A stretch of DNA of 64,000 bases from Melampsora larici-populina 98AG31 (lineage: Eukaryota; Basidiomycota; Pucciniomycetes; Pucciniales; Melampsoraceae), in the NCBI RefSeq assembly GCF_000204055.1, contig NW_006768777.1:1577598-1641597 (forward strand), given 5' to 3'. The translations under genes and the position numbers were made by a program. The notes under the pieces are model-generated. The model did no database searches, was not told the DNA's origin, and saw nothing but the letters and a program-made list of their open reading frames with translations. Of this stretch, positions 1 through 10,774 are shown in pieces (position 1 is the stretch's first letter; each line of letters begins with the position of its first letter).

Positions 1-35
1 ACATGGACCCTCAAGGGAGAGATAGTTTTGAAATA

Positions 36-798
36 TTAGTACTCACTAAAGGGATAAGTGATTAATGATAAAGTATATACCTTCAGCTCCACATCTAGAT
101 TTTGTACTTGGGCCCATTCCAAGGGGGTGATGGTCAACTTGTGGAAGTAGCCGTGAGGCTGACCATTCCTACAAGGACATCGATTATTTGCATGGACTCT
201 TGCAAGGTCGTCCTTCAAAAGTTGATCAATGACCCAACCACAAAAAATATTTGTAAGCAAAAGTGTGAATGGTAAATAGAAAGTTTGATTGAAGAAATGT
301 TGAAAAACTTACATCACAAGCCTGCCCAGCTTTATCTTGACTAATGTATTTGATGTTCCAGAGGATTCCGTAGGCTGTGAGAAGTGACTCAAGCTTGAGT
401 CCTAGACTTTGCATGACCCAATCGAACTCCTTGTGCCATGCTGCAGATCGGGTCATTTGCCAAAGAATGAAATCTATCTGTTTGACATCAACAACAAGTC
501 ATAGAGAGAAATCATAAATCAGCAAGTATGCCAGCAATGAATCAAGTATGGCAGAAATTTTACCTTATCCAATAGAGCATCAAGATTATTCGCTTCACGG
601 CAATGAGTGGGTTGAGCCCAATTATCTGCTGGATTCTGAGGTTCAGCTGGAGGGTTGTTTGCATCTTCTGCATCCAAAACATCCCAATCTTCTTTGTCAT
701 CTTTGTCTCCAACTGGCTTCTGATCATCTTCTTCTCTGTCCACTATCTCCTGCAGATTGGATTCTTCATCTCATTGGACTTGCCTTTGTCAGGTGGAA
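36..798 (-). pseudogene. hAT-type transposase fragment (hAT-A), middle part
   Basis: Minus-strand blocks at 743-519, 456-226 and 260-36 read as an acidic linker (DWDVLDAEDANNPPAEPQ), then a segment with AYGILWNIK, then a segment with ITPLEWAQV. The same succession occurs in the hAT1 transposase of this window (GIRWNIKLQ, then VMITPDEWRQV), which is why I call it hAT. Blocks are separated by likely introns. The left end runs off the window. The right end is interrupted at 799-805 by hAT1, and the frame picks up again at 6691-6812. No catalytic core or dimerisation domain lies inside the window, so it is a fragment. It is the host sequence for hAT1 and therefore older than it. Confidence 0.6.
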
Positions 799-819
799 CT
801 GATACCAACGCAGCCACAG

Positions 820-1085
820 ATACGGTACTGGTGCCGTACCTGTGGATACCGGTGTTGTATCTTACATGAAGATACTGAGCGCTGCAGTACCGGGTACCGT
901 ACCTGAGTTAAGATACTGTACCTAGTACCGTAACTGAAGGTTGGGCACGCCTTATGGCCTAAACCCCAGTACCGTCGCTGTTTAGCATCGTAGGTACGGT
1001 ACTGTACCGGTACCTGCCTGCTCCATGGCGGTACGGTACGGTGTCGTACTGCTGCAGGTACTATCAGATACTGTAGCTAGTACCT
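820..1085. repeat. hAT1 left subterminal repeats (GGTACGG/CCGTACC motif)
   Basis: Many degenerate copies of TACGGTAC, GTACCGTAC and GATACTG in both orientations over about 265 bp just inside the left terminal inverted repeat. A matching array lies inside the right end (6415-6665). Clustered short subterminal motifs are typical binding sites for hAT transposases; that role is inferred. Confidence 0.7.
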
Positions 1086-1291
1086 CGCGATAAAGCGCAC
1101 AAAAATAACATTACTAAAAGAAAATCAGTAAAAAAGTAGAGAAAAAACATTATTTAAAGGAAGTAATTAGAATAGGAAGAGAACATTATTAAACAAAAGT
1201 GAGTTGAAAAACATTAAAAGAAAGTATGTAAGAAAACAGAGAATATGATATCATCAAAGTGAAGTAAAAGGCCAAAGAAACCATGTTGTGC

Positions 1292-4200
1292 TCAACCCCG
1301 TCGCGCACGAGCTTTCTTGTCATTGGCCGAACATCGATTCATGGCCTCTGTGGCCAGTGAAAACTTGCCTTTCATCTGCACTCCTTCAACTGACCACATG
1401 CGTCCAGATACCAAGCGCTTGATCGGTCGTGGCATGAGAGAACTGCGGTCAGCAGAGCAAACATCCGCTGCCGATGAGAATGTCCTCTCAACTGGACATG
1501 ATGTTGCACTGACCGCCAAGTAATCGCGTGCGAGGCGGGCAAGAATGGGGTATTTGCCTTGGTTTACCTGTGCGCGAAGTGACAAGTCAATCTTGTGATG
1601 GTGATGGGAAAAAAAATTAATAAGAAAGAAGAACTCACTTGCCACCAAGCCAAAGCTAGGTGAGGATTGTCTGCCACATTGGCTGAAGGCTCCTCAGCCA
1701 TTTCCAAGTATGATCGCAGCTCATTCGCGGTGTTGCGTCGATTGAGTTCTTTGTGACGTCAAAACTCTTCATCCTCAGCTGATAAACTGTTTCCATGACC
1801 TGGTGTTTTGGCTGTAGACTTGATGTTTGATCTAAGAGGGGAACTGGAATCGACTTCATGCTTTTTGTGTGCATAATGTTCTTCTATCAAGTGTTTTGCT
1901 GTATTTGTCTCTGATGAACCAGACCCAAAAGCGAAATCAAAGTAGTCCAATCGCAGGCTTGGATGTAAGACTGTTGCGAGGTTGAGTGTGGTGGATGAGA
2001 GAGCTTCCTTGAGATAATCGCTGACACGCATTGGGTCTGATTGATCTTTGCTTGGATTTTCTTCTTGAGTTTGACATACTCACGAATGACTAGACAGGCT
2101 GTTGGTCCATCCTGTTCAAAAAACTTGGTTAGCTGTTTGAAATCCTAAAGAAAATCGAGTAAATCAAGATATCCAGAGAATCAATCAGTGCGGTCGTGCA
2201 AGTGGTATGGATGAACTGGGTACTGACCTCGAGGATCTCCATAAGGTCACGAACTTGTCGCCATTCGTCTGGTGTGATCATCACTTTATTGAAGATACCT
2301 CGGGGACGGTGGATGTTGGGCGGAAGAGGAGTTTCTCCAGGTCAAGCTTGGTTTGGATGACGTGGTACCTCCATTTGATCTTCCTTGAGGATCTGATCAA
2401 TCACCTATGTCCAATTGATGGTCAGTATACGGTGACCAAAATGAGATATGTGAATATACTAACCTCGCGTGCATTGTACAGCCTCCTCCAACATTGTAGC
2501 TTGATGTTCCACCTGATTCCATACCCAGGAATCGGTCGTGGCAACTTCTTCTTGAGCATCGCTAGACATATCACATCAAAAAGGCCACACATAACCGCTG
2601 AGCCGCCGATTTTTTGACCAACGACGTCAAGCTGTCACAAAAGTATCAAAATCATGGCAATTACGTTAATGATAATGAGAATACAAAAGAGATGACATCC
2701 CCAAAAGAAAGATAGGTTTACCTTGGTCATCAGGTTGTGCACAGCGTTTGCTTCGTTCCGATCAGTTGCTGGAGCTTCAATGTCTTCGGATGAGATCTCG
2801 GGCTCTGGATGAGGCCCGTCCTCAACTTCGTACCAATCAGGGGTATCCTGGGCTTGAGACGATTTGAGGTCATTATCATCTACTTCTTCACCCGATCCCA
2901 CTTCCTCTACATTGATACAATTATTATCCTCATCGGCCTCGTCCTCATTTTCTTTGGGAATCGATTGCAAAGTGGTCTTTGGAATCGGGAAATCCCCCAG
3001 CATGGAAGATTTCACAAGTGGCGGCGGGGGTGCTTGGATTCCAAGGGATTGTAACCCAGCGTTTACCATGAGTGCCAGCTTATGGCAAACACAGCGCACT
3101 CGATCCGTCTCATGATCCCATGCAAAATCTTTGTTGTGATCTTTACTATACTTCGTGAGGCGAACATGCATTGCTTCGGCCAAGGTGTTGTTGTTGCTAC
3201 CGGAATCGTGAGTCTGTGCCAACATGTGCCTATGACAAACAAAGCATGTAAAATAAGTATGAGGGAAGGATGACATTCATGATGAAAAACCAGAGAAAAC
3301 TTATCTTATGATGTATTCCATGTTTTGTGAGGATGTTGATTAGTGGCTCGGCCAGCCAATCTCCTTTGTGATGCCAAGCAATAAGCTTCAGACAGAGATG
3401 CCGTGTGACATACTTCCAGTCCTCGGTAATAAACGTCACTGTGGCACCAATAAACCCATATTGATTACCTTTGGTTGTCCATGCATCATGGATCAGGCCA
3501 AATTTGCTCGTAAGGGACTAAGGCAACATATAGCAAGAGTAATGTGAGGGTTGGGTATTCAAAAGAATACTCAGGGCTCACTAAAATTGGCAAGGTGGGT
3601 TGGTAATTTTATTTAAGTATAGTTATATTGCAAATATGATGTATTACAATAAAATTATAAAGTTGAAAAGAGAGAAAGGGGAAGAGGGGAACTGGTCTGT
3701 TTGGATAAACCCAGACAGACTACAGTTAAATGACTCCTGAAGAAGAGATTATAAGTATAAGAGATATGAAAGCTGGATCCAAAGCTTTCCTTCAATCTTC
3801 AAGGTGACTGATTGAAGAGTGATGTGTAGAATCACTACGCTGGTTGTTATAAAGTCACCAACTTATGGTTATTCAAAAGGTACACCAACCTTGAGTTGAT
3901 ATAGGTCACTAACCTGCAGTTGTTCAGAAGGTACACTAACCTGTGAGTTGATATAGGTCACTAACCTGCAGTTGTTCTAGAGGTAACTAACCTGACGTTT
4001 ATTGGAAGGTCACTAACCTGATAAGGGGGTTCTACTTAGGGGAAGTAGGGATCCAGAGGATGAAGAATAAGATTACTTTATCTTTTAGTCAGGAAGCTAC
4101 TTTAAAGAGATGAAGTGAATCACTAGTCTTATATTTATAAGACTTTTGATTATGTACTTCAAAAGAGTCTTTAAAGGGTTCTTTAAAAGAGGTGTGTAAA

Positions 4201-5740
4201 AAATGCTTGAGGGAAAATCCTTGAAGGCTGAGAGAGGAGGGGTTTATATATCCTCCTCTCCAAACCTAATTGTAATGATATTTGATTGTATCATCACTGT
4301 GGTTTAGGGTTTAATAATTACTATTAATTATTATTATTATTAATATAACATAATTACATATATGTGTTATGTATTTTATGTAGTATAAGCATTTTAACTC
4401 TTGACACTGAGTTATGAGGTGTAATTGGTATTTTATTACATGTTACATATGTTTTTAAGTGTATATACATATGTAATTGATGTTTGTATATGTTTTATTA
4501 CATGTTACATGTGTTTTATAAGCTGTATGTACATGTAATAAGGTTTATAAGTAAAAGTACAATATTATAAGTTAGTTTTGGGTACATGTATATGTACCCA
4601 GGGCTGACAAGTAATGTCAATTATCAGCAAATATTAAAAAAAGAATGACACGAAGAAGAAGATTGTATAGGAAATGCGAAAAAGGAATTCTTACTTTGAG
4701 TTCCTCAAACACAGAAGACCGCATTTCCATATAAGCCTTGTGAGCAAACTTGGCAACCCACGTTCGGCCAAATAGTTGGGCATTGGGGTTGGCATACCGG
4801 AAGGCAGCCCGTAGGTAAGCGTCTTCGATTTGACGCCATGGTTGAGCAGTCCTAATGACCCACATACCCAACATTTGATTCAGGGTCTTGTTGTCGAACT
4901 TGGGAATCGAGTGTGTGTAAGCTGTGATTGATGTTTGTCCGGCTGGAGGCTTAGACTCCTGCGCTCTCTTTTGGGCAATGGTGAGCAGGAGGATGCATCC
5001 GGCCTCGATGGCATCATCTCTCTTGCCGCATCCAGGTCGACCAGTCTTGGAATCCTGCTTGGAGCCGTCGCAATGGGCCCAGAGGCTTAATGTTCCACTG
5101 ACACTACGAACATCTTTCCCACAATGTTTGCAAGGAAAGGTACCACGGACACCCGGTTTCTAAAAAAATCGAGCCAGAGACATGAGATATGGCAGGTTAA
5201 ATTAAAGAAGTTATATAAACTTACGTCTTTGGGACCCACATATGCAGGTTTGAAATATCCCTTGATAGGATCATATCGATCATCATCTTCCTCATCTTCT
5301 TCTTCTTGTTGTTTACCTGCAACCTTGCTGTTCTCCTCATCCGAGTCTTGCAGGAGGTTGACTTGGAGTTTCACAGAGGCTTGACTAGTTAACGGATTTG
5401 TTGACAATTTGGTTTTTGAGACGTCTGCCTTGGTTTTTGAGGGTTTGGATTTGATTTTCTTCTTATCAGGCTTCTGGGAAATTTTCTTACAGGTGACGAC
5501 CGGTTGATCTTCTTCAGCACTTTCTTCTTCTTCAGTTGGAGATCGCTTTCTGCGTTTGGTAGACGGAGGATGATATGAGGCGACGGAGGCTTCCGAATCA
5601 GACTGCTCATCATCATCACGATTGCGGCGTTTGATTGAGCGGCGAGAGTCCGAAGGAGTGGGGACCATCAAATACGAATTTCGGGCAGGTGAAGGTCGAC
5701 TGCTTCGTTGATTGGCTTGGCTTGCAGAGGAGGTTGACAT
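1292..5740 (-). pseudogene. hAT1 transposase, multi-exon, with premature stops
   Basis: Exon 1 starts at ATG 5740-5738 and runs to 5225: Ser/Lys-rich, acidic, ending YDPIKGYFKPAYVGPKD. Exon 2 (5159-4695) has a BED-like zinc finger (PCKHCGKD...LWAHCDG) and a conserved helical block. After an intron holding the solo LTR, exon 3 starts near 3517 with the hAT motif IHDAWTTKG. A later exon holds HMLAQTHDSGSNN and CHKLALMVNAGLQ. The C-terminus (ending 1292) is the hAT dimerisation domain, ARDYLAVSATSCPVERTFSS. In-frame TGA codons occur at 2342-2344 and again between the SLSAEDEEF and RHKELN segments near 1760, so this copy is probably inactive. Exon borders downstream of exon 3 are approximate. Confidence 0.75.
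3543..4609 (+). mobile_element. Solo LTR, copy 1 (1067 bp)
   Basis: Begins TGTGAGGGTTGGG and ends CAGGGCTGACA, flanked by a perfect 5-bp target duplication AGTAA (3538-3542 and 4610-4614). A second copy of the same LTR lies at 18835-19924. There is no internal retrotransposon domain, so it is a solo LTR left by LTR-LTR recombination. It sits in a hAT1 transposase intron, 25 bp upstream of exon 3. Repeated units around 3850-4020 (variants of GGTCACTAACCTG) are part of the LTR. Assignment to Gypsy or Copia is not possible. Confidence 0.9.
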
Positions 5741-6414
5741 ATTGGTGGATATCAAGGAATTGATTTGGAGGTCAACTAAGAAAATGGGTCGAAAGAAGTT
5801 GGATTTGGATTTGGAGGAATCGAATTGAATGAGGTCAAGTAAGAGAAAGAAGACGGGTCGAAGGAAGTTGGATCTGGAGGACTCAAATTGAACGAGGTTA
5901 AGTAGATATAGGGAGAGCAGGAAGACAGTTTGAAACAAGTTAAGTTGATGTGAATATAGTGATAGGACTCTGTAAATGCCGAGATGATAATTGAAAAAGT
6001 GAAGATGGATAAAAGTGTTAGAATTATTGGCAAGGATTACGAAAGGGACCAAATGAAAGACAGGTAAAAATAGAATGACGACGTACAGCTCGGAAACGAC
6101 AGCAAGGGGCTGCAGATATAGCAATTCCACCAACTCAGCCGCGCGACAAGGGGCCATGTTGGAGGTAGTCAGATCTAGATTGCCACAATTCATCATGTGT
6201 CAGTGCGCAAATGGACCCAAAAATGATGAAGAGGGTGAAAAAACTTACTCTTATGACCAGATTGGGAGTGTATCGATGGCATTGAATGTGTTGTTATGAC
6301 TGGATGAGGGTGTTCCATGGGTAGTTTGATGGCATTGGCGGTGTATAGCTGGAATGTGACCGGAATGGGGAGGAGGAGGGTGGAGGGTTACTATTAGTAT
6401 TAGTATTACAAAGG

Positions 6415-6665
6415 GTGGAGGGCCCTGCTACTCTGTACTGTACAAAACAAGGTACGGTACGGTACAGTAACTGGAAAACCGGGTACTGCCGCAACCCAGT
6501 ACCTAGTACCGCACCCGGCCTTCCGGTACCATACCTGATACCGTACCTAAAAAAAAAAATGCCTTCTTGGCTGCTCCAGTACCGTAGTCAACACCCAGGT
6601 ACGGTACTTCCGGCACGGTACCACACAATGCAGATACGGTACGGTACAATACCGGTATCAGTGTG
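6415..6665. repeat. hAT1 right subterminal repeats (GGTACGG/CCGTACC motif)
   Basis: Counterpart of the left array, with the same TACGGTACGGTAC, CCGTACC and GATACCGTACC motifs. It lies inside the right terminal inverted repeat and shares no homology with the flanking hAT-A sequence. Confidence 0.7.
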
Positions 6666-6690
6666 GTATCTGTGGCTGCGTTGCTGATAC

Positions 6691-6812
6691 ATTGGGTACA
6701 TTGGTGATGAAATTAGGAGCAGTTGTTTCTTCTTCTTCTTCCTTGATAATAGTGATGTTGAATTCTGGAAATTGACCTTGCATGGCAGTTTTGACTTTTG
6801 AAACCCATAATA
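6691..6812 (-). pseudogene. hAT-A fragment resumed on the far side of hAT1
   Basis: A minus-strand frame reads VSKVKTAMQGQFPEFNITII followed by an acidic run and reaches the hAT1 target duplication. Beyond the other end of hAT1 an acidic linker continues (798 downwards), although one frameshift or intron is needed to reach the frame ending DNWAQPTHCREANN. The position matches the segment after CHKLAL in the two other hAT transposases. Upstream the homology stops within about 150 bp, so the 5' half is lost. Confidence 0.5.
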
Positions 6813-7149
6813 TATATATTTAAAAAAAGTCAATCAGAAAAAGCCCATCTAGAAGATCATTTTCTTCTAATCTATTGATAAAAATAGAATAACATAACAT
6901 AACCCAACCAAAATTGGAAAAGAAAAAGGATAGAAAACCGAATTGGTTTTGCAAAAGAAAGAATTGATATGATTTGTGTATGTTATTTAGGCCCCGTTTG
7001 GTATGGCTTACAAAAGCGGGGCAAAATGCATTATTTTTTGAAAATAATCTATTTTTCACATTTTCAAAAAATCACGTTTGTTATCACTTTTGCCTCTTTT
7101 TTAAGAATGTATTTCACAGCCAATAATCTATTATTTTGAAAGCTGCTCA

Positions 7150-7504
7150 GAGCATCCACAGTGGTGGGCTCCAAATCGGGGCTCCAAATCGAGCGAATTC
7201 AAATTTGGTGGGGCCCCAAATCAATCCGGATGCAGTCGTTCGGACTTCAAAAGTGTAGATTCTATGTGTTTACACACACTTTGATATTGGTGCACGTGGG
7301 CTTACATGTGTGAGGTATGGGATTGAGCAAGTGCGGGAATTTGGAGCCCGGCTTTTTGTTGCCAAATTTGTAGCCCAAAGCTCGAAATTTGAAGCCGGCT
7401 ACAAAAAAATTTGGCGATGGGGACTGCCATTGCACCAAAAAATCGGGGCTCAGTCACCAAATTTGGCGATAGCCCCGATTTGGAGCCCACCACTGTGGAT
7501 GCTC
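7150..7504. mobile_element. MITE nested in the Harbinger-like element
   Basis: Inverted repeats GAGCATCCACAGTGGTGGG at both ends, continuing into CTCCAAATCGGGGCT, with a 3-bp TCA duplication (7147-7149, 7505-7507). Taking the insert out and keeping one TCA gives a perfect palindrome in the host element (GAAAGCTGCTC, AA, GAGCAGCTTTC), which supports the boundaries. No coding capacity. Confidence 0.75.
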
Positions 7505-7761
7505 TCAAGAGCAGCTTTCAAAATACAATAACACATTTCAAACCCAGTGCACGTCTTTGAACTCGACCCTTGGCAGGATCAAGACAACCTTTCTCTTCAA
7601 ATCTTGCCAAGTACAAACTTTTCTCTACCTTCAACCTCAACCTCGCACCTCACCTATCAATTTCATCTTCTCTGATCCCAACATTTTCTTTATTCTTCAA
7701 TCTCTAGACTTTGTACTCTCGACTCTGGAACTCATCTCGTCACTGTTCATTAATCGACATC

Positions 7762-7885
7762 ATGTCTACGGATGGTCAAGATATCGCAGTAAATCAATTT
7801 CCTTCTTGTACATGATAAATTTGACTATCTTTCTTCTTCTTAGTTGGAGTCACATCCGTATCCTTATTGGGTGATTAGTAGCTAA
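7762..7885 (+). CDS. Short spliced ORF in the Harbinger-like element (22 codons), uncertain
   Basis: ATG at 7762 opens MSTDGQDIA, followed by a GTAAAT donor (7789) and a pyrimidine-rich acceptor TTCTTCTTAG (7843). The second exon reads LESHPYPYWVISS and stops at 7885. The upstream 200 bp is CT-rich, like a rust 5' UTR. This may be the remnant 5' end of a Harbinger-encoded gene whose body has been deleted. It is too short to assign a function. Confidence 0.3.
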
Positions 7886-8271
7886 ATTATAAAATGTATC
7901 TAGCGGTCAGGCACACTTTGGGAATGGTTGTAGTGAGTTCTTGTTAAAAAGCCTAGTTGAAATATGTTCCAGGAAGCATGGATCTGCTGATTGATTCCGA
8001 ATTGTCGGAATCGGTCAGATCGGACATCACAATGATCTTGAATTTTGAAAGATGGTGAATGGTACGTACCAAATGCCATCGATCAATTTTGACTTTGAAA
8101 AGCCGCTTCTTGCGGTTTACAAATTTTGAAACACAAAATCAAAAAATAATAGGTTTTGCAATTGCATAATCTATTAATTGGTAATGTATTTATAAAAGCT
8201 GAAAGCCATACCAAACAGGGACTTAATTACCAAAAAGAAGAAAATCAAAACTCTAAAATACATCCCACAAC

Positions 8272-8464
8272 CACTACCAGCATAAAGTAATTTTCTCAAG
8301 TAAAAAATGAATACATTTAGAGCAAAAAATGATTAAAAATGCATTTGATCAGCATTAAATCAGCATTAAATCAGCATTATTCAGCATTAAATGAGCATTT
8401 TTGACTAAAAATGCATTAAATGTAATCATTTTTTCCTTGGGAAAATTACCTTTTGCTGGGAGTG
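8272..8464. mobile_element. CACTA-type MITE (193 bp)
   Basis: Imperfect inverted repeats start CACTACCAGCATAAAG (left) and CACTCCCAGCAAAAG (reverse complement of the right end) and extend through GTAATTTTCxCAAGxAAAAA. The flanking 3-bp duplication is AAC (8269-8271, 8465-8467). The interior has an iterated AGCATTAAATC unit. CACTN ends with 3-bp duplications are typical of the CACTA/EnSpm superfamily. It resembles the MITE at 15125-15471. Confidence 0.75.
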
Positions 8465-8637
8465 AACATAATCCAAAAATCAACAAATCAAAAACCAATA
8501 CCAAAAAAATGAAAAAACTCATCAAATCAATTAAACAGTAGCTGTAATCTATAAATCCCCCAGAGAAAAGAAAAACCAAATCATTAATAATTGATCTCTT
8601 CACTTAAAAACAAAACCAAAAACCACAAACCTCATTA

Positions 8638-10772
8638 GCTTTTTCTAAAGCCAAAATCATCTTAACACATTCTTTTCTTCTATTCACAACCATTTCACTT
8701 TCTTTTATTAAATCATCCAAAACATCAGGTCTATAAAGTTCTATAACATAAAGAAACACCTTTCCATTAATTTTTAAAAAAATTAAAGTTAAGAAATAAA
8801 AAGAGAATGAGAAATCAATCTTACCTGATAATAATTCTCGTTGTAGATCATCTTTTGAATGTGAAACTAATTTAAGCATAATCACTTTAGGTACCATATC
8901 AATCACCGTACGTTTAACAATATTAAAATACGATGAAATCAATACTAATCCAAAAGACCCAAAAGAACCAAACATTAGTTTCTACCTTTCCTTAAGAAAA
9001 GAAACTTAAAAGAAATCACTTACATTTAATCGCATCAGTTTCAATCACTTCACGTTCCGATAAAACACCCGAAGCCTTAAGAACCTGAGGAGGAGATTCA
9101 AGTTGACCCATCATACCACCTTTTTTCCTAGGTCCAGGCAACACCCGACGTCAGCGCAGTACAGCGCAGAATGCGCGAAACTGCGCTGCGCCAAAAAAAT
9201 CGAAAATTCCAAAACCCACTGCGCTGCGCTAGAGCGCAGTGACCCAAAATCTTTGAGGCCCCTGCGGTGCGCTCCAGCGCAGGTAAGTCCAGCGCAGCGC
9301 AGTGGGCAAAAAAATTGTTTTTCTGGCGGATGGAAAGCCCATTTTTTCAATTTTCCATTGGAGAAGTGACACATCCACTGCGCTGCAAAAAGGCGCAGTG
9401 GCGAAAAGTCGAAAAGCCCCTGCGCTGTGAAAAGGCGCAGTCGCCATATTTTCAAAAACCCCAGCGCTGTGCCACAGCGCAGGCGCAGGCTGTGCCTCGC
9501 AGTCTGCGCTGCGAGTCGGGTGTTGGTCCAGGTTCTTAACCACCTTTCCAAAAACTACCAAAAAAACCTGGATCATTATTTTTAGAATCTACATCTAAAT
9601 CTCTTTCATTATTAATCGCTCCTGGTGGTAATTTTCCACTTTTATCTAATTGAACTGGTCCAGTTGATGGTGGTGGTTTATATGCTTCTATTTTTGCATT
9701 CACTAAGGCCATTGCTTTATGTCCACTTATGAAATCTGGATGTCCTGTGTTAATATAAACTGCTTCGGCTGCTACTAAATCTGATACTAATTTATTGGTG
9801 GGTAACATGGCTTTTTTATAAAACGCTACTACTACTGAATAAAACCTTTCTTTCAAAGCGGGGTATCGTTTAAACCCTTGCTATAGATTTCAGAGAAAAA
9901 ACACACACGAAAAACAATTAGTCTTAGAGTTGGTTGGGTAAAACAAATAATATGGAATCGATCTTTACGTTTTTATTTAATACTTGGGTCAAGATTCGAA
10001 TTAATTCATCATAAATCAATGCAGAACATTTCAATGAAGGTTCTTCTAATCGTTTAATCTGTTGTTTCACAATCACTTCAAAAGCCGTTGTACCCACAAA
10101 CAAAGCCGGTGAAGAACCCTACCCCCAAACCCATCATCACATTAGCATTTTTGTTCCCTCAATCATAGTGTAAAATAATAAAAATTCAACTTACAGAAGA
10201 ATTATAAAGGATCGTTCGAATATCACCATCTTTAACTTGATCATAAGGATCAAGAGATTCAACCCCATTACTAAACAATTCATGAAACACAAAAGCGATT
10301 CTAGCACCACCACTTAATTCATTTGTACTTGAATCATTTGAATTTCCATCTATTACTGTTCCAAAATCAGCACAAAATTCTGTAATGATTGATAAAACTA
10401 CATTTGATGAATTCGGTTCTCCAAATTGGCCTCCTAAAGCTGTTAATTCGGTTTGATATTTGATTAAGGATTGTCCTATTTTGTTTTTAATTTCGGGTAA
10501 TGTATTACGAATGTGATGCATTAAGATCTATAAAGAAAACACATAAATTCAAAGTTAGTGAGTTACACTTTCCACATTGGATTAGATCATTTCAAGAAGA
10601 TTAAAGATTGAATGGACTCACCATATTAGGTTTCTTTGCCAAGAAAGGTGTACCACAATATTGACTCTTAGAACGATAAGAAGCATGATTCTCAAAGAAA
10701 TCCTTCTCATGATCCAAAGCAGCAGTAATCTTTTTCTTTTGATCAATATCTCTTTGACCACAATTGTTCGAG
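8638..10772 (-). pseudogene. VPS1: Vps1-type dynamin, 5'-truncated (stalk and GED; GTPase domain absent)
   Basis: Dynamin-family proteins of the Vps1 class drive vacuolar/endosomal and peroxisomal membrane fission. Minus-strand exons read: [18 protein letters not shown]...[10 protein letters not shown] (10770-10618), HHIRNTLPEIKNKIGQSL... (10521-10197), [16 protein letters not shown] (about 10119-9970), FYSVVVAFYKKAMLPTNKL...NTGHPDF (about 9884-9541), then the GTPase effector domain (VIDMVPKVIMLKLVSHSKDD; YRPDVLDDLIKESEMVV) at 8960-8638. GT-AG introns are intact. The N-terminal GTPase domain is missing; sequence upstream of about 10772 belongs to another gene. A TAA lies in frame at 9536-9538, and a MITE (9139-9525) interrupts the exon before the GED. 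It is a partial, probably dead, copy; a functional gene is expected elsewhere. Confidence 0.85.
9139..9525. mobile_element. GCGCAG-rich hAT-type MITE (387 bp)
   Basis: Inverted ends CAACACCCGAC, flanked by a perfect 7-bp duplication GTCCAGG (9132-9138, 9526-9532). The interior is full of GCGCAG/CTGCGC motifs in both orientations. The terminus and the subterminal motifs match the ends of hAT2 (CAACCCCCGACGCGC at 16258), so hAT2 is the likely source of transposase. Removing the element and one duplication copy brings the two flanking dynamin segments into one frame apart from a TAA. Confidence 0.85.
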
Positions 10773-10774
10773 AT

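Larger units (their letters stand above)
806..6683 (-). mobile_element. hAT1: complete hAT DNA transposon, 5.9 kb, carrying a solo LTR
   Basis: The ends are inverted repeats, CAACGCAGCCACAGATAC at 806 and its reverse complement ending at 6683. They are flanked by a direct repeat CTGATAC (799-805 and 6684-6690). CAACG fits the hAT terminal pattern YARNG. hAT target duplications are normally 8 bp; here only 7 bp match perfectly. The interior holds a minus-strand multi-exon transposase with a BED-like N-terminus and the hAT C-terminal dimerisation motif, and both ends carry GGTACGG-type subterminal repeats. About 1.07 kb of the length is a later solo LTR. The element splits an older hAT fragment. 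Premature stops in the transposase suggest it no longer encodes an active enzyme. Confidence 0.85.
6990..8222 (+). mobile_element. PIF/Harbinger-like non-autonomous element (1.23 kb)
   Basis: Terminal inverted repeats GGCCCCGTTTGGTATGGCTT (6990) and GTCCCTGTTTGGTATGGCTT (reverse complement ending 8222), flanked by TTA (6987-6989, 8223-8225). A GGNCCNGTTTGG terminus with a TTA/TAA duplication is diagnostic of PIF/Harbinger. The interior is mostly AT-rich, with a nested MITE at 7150-7504 and a short spliced ORF at 7762-7885. No DDE transposase is visible, so it is a deletion derivative. Confidence 0.85.

Noticed and set aside
9103..9576. Several long overlapping ORFs on both strands over 9103-9576
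   Set aside because: They arise from the GCGCAG-rich inverted-repeat MITE; the repetitive composition removes stop codons, and no start or domain supports coding.
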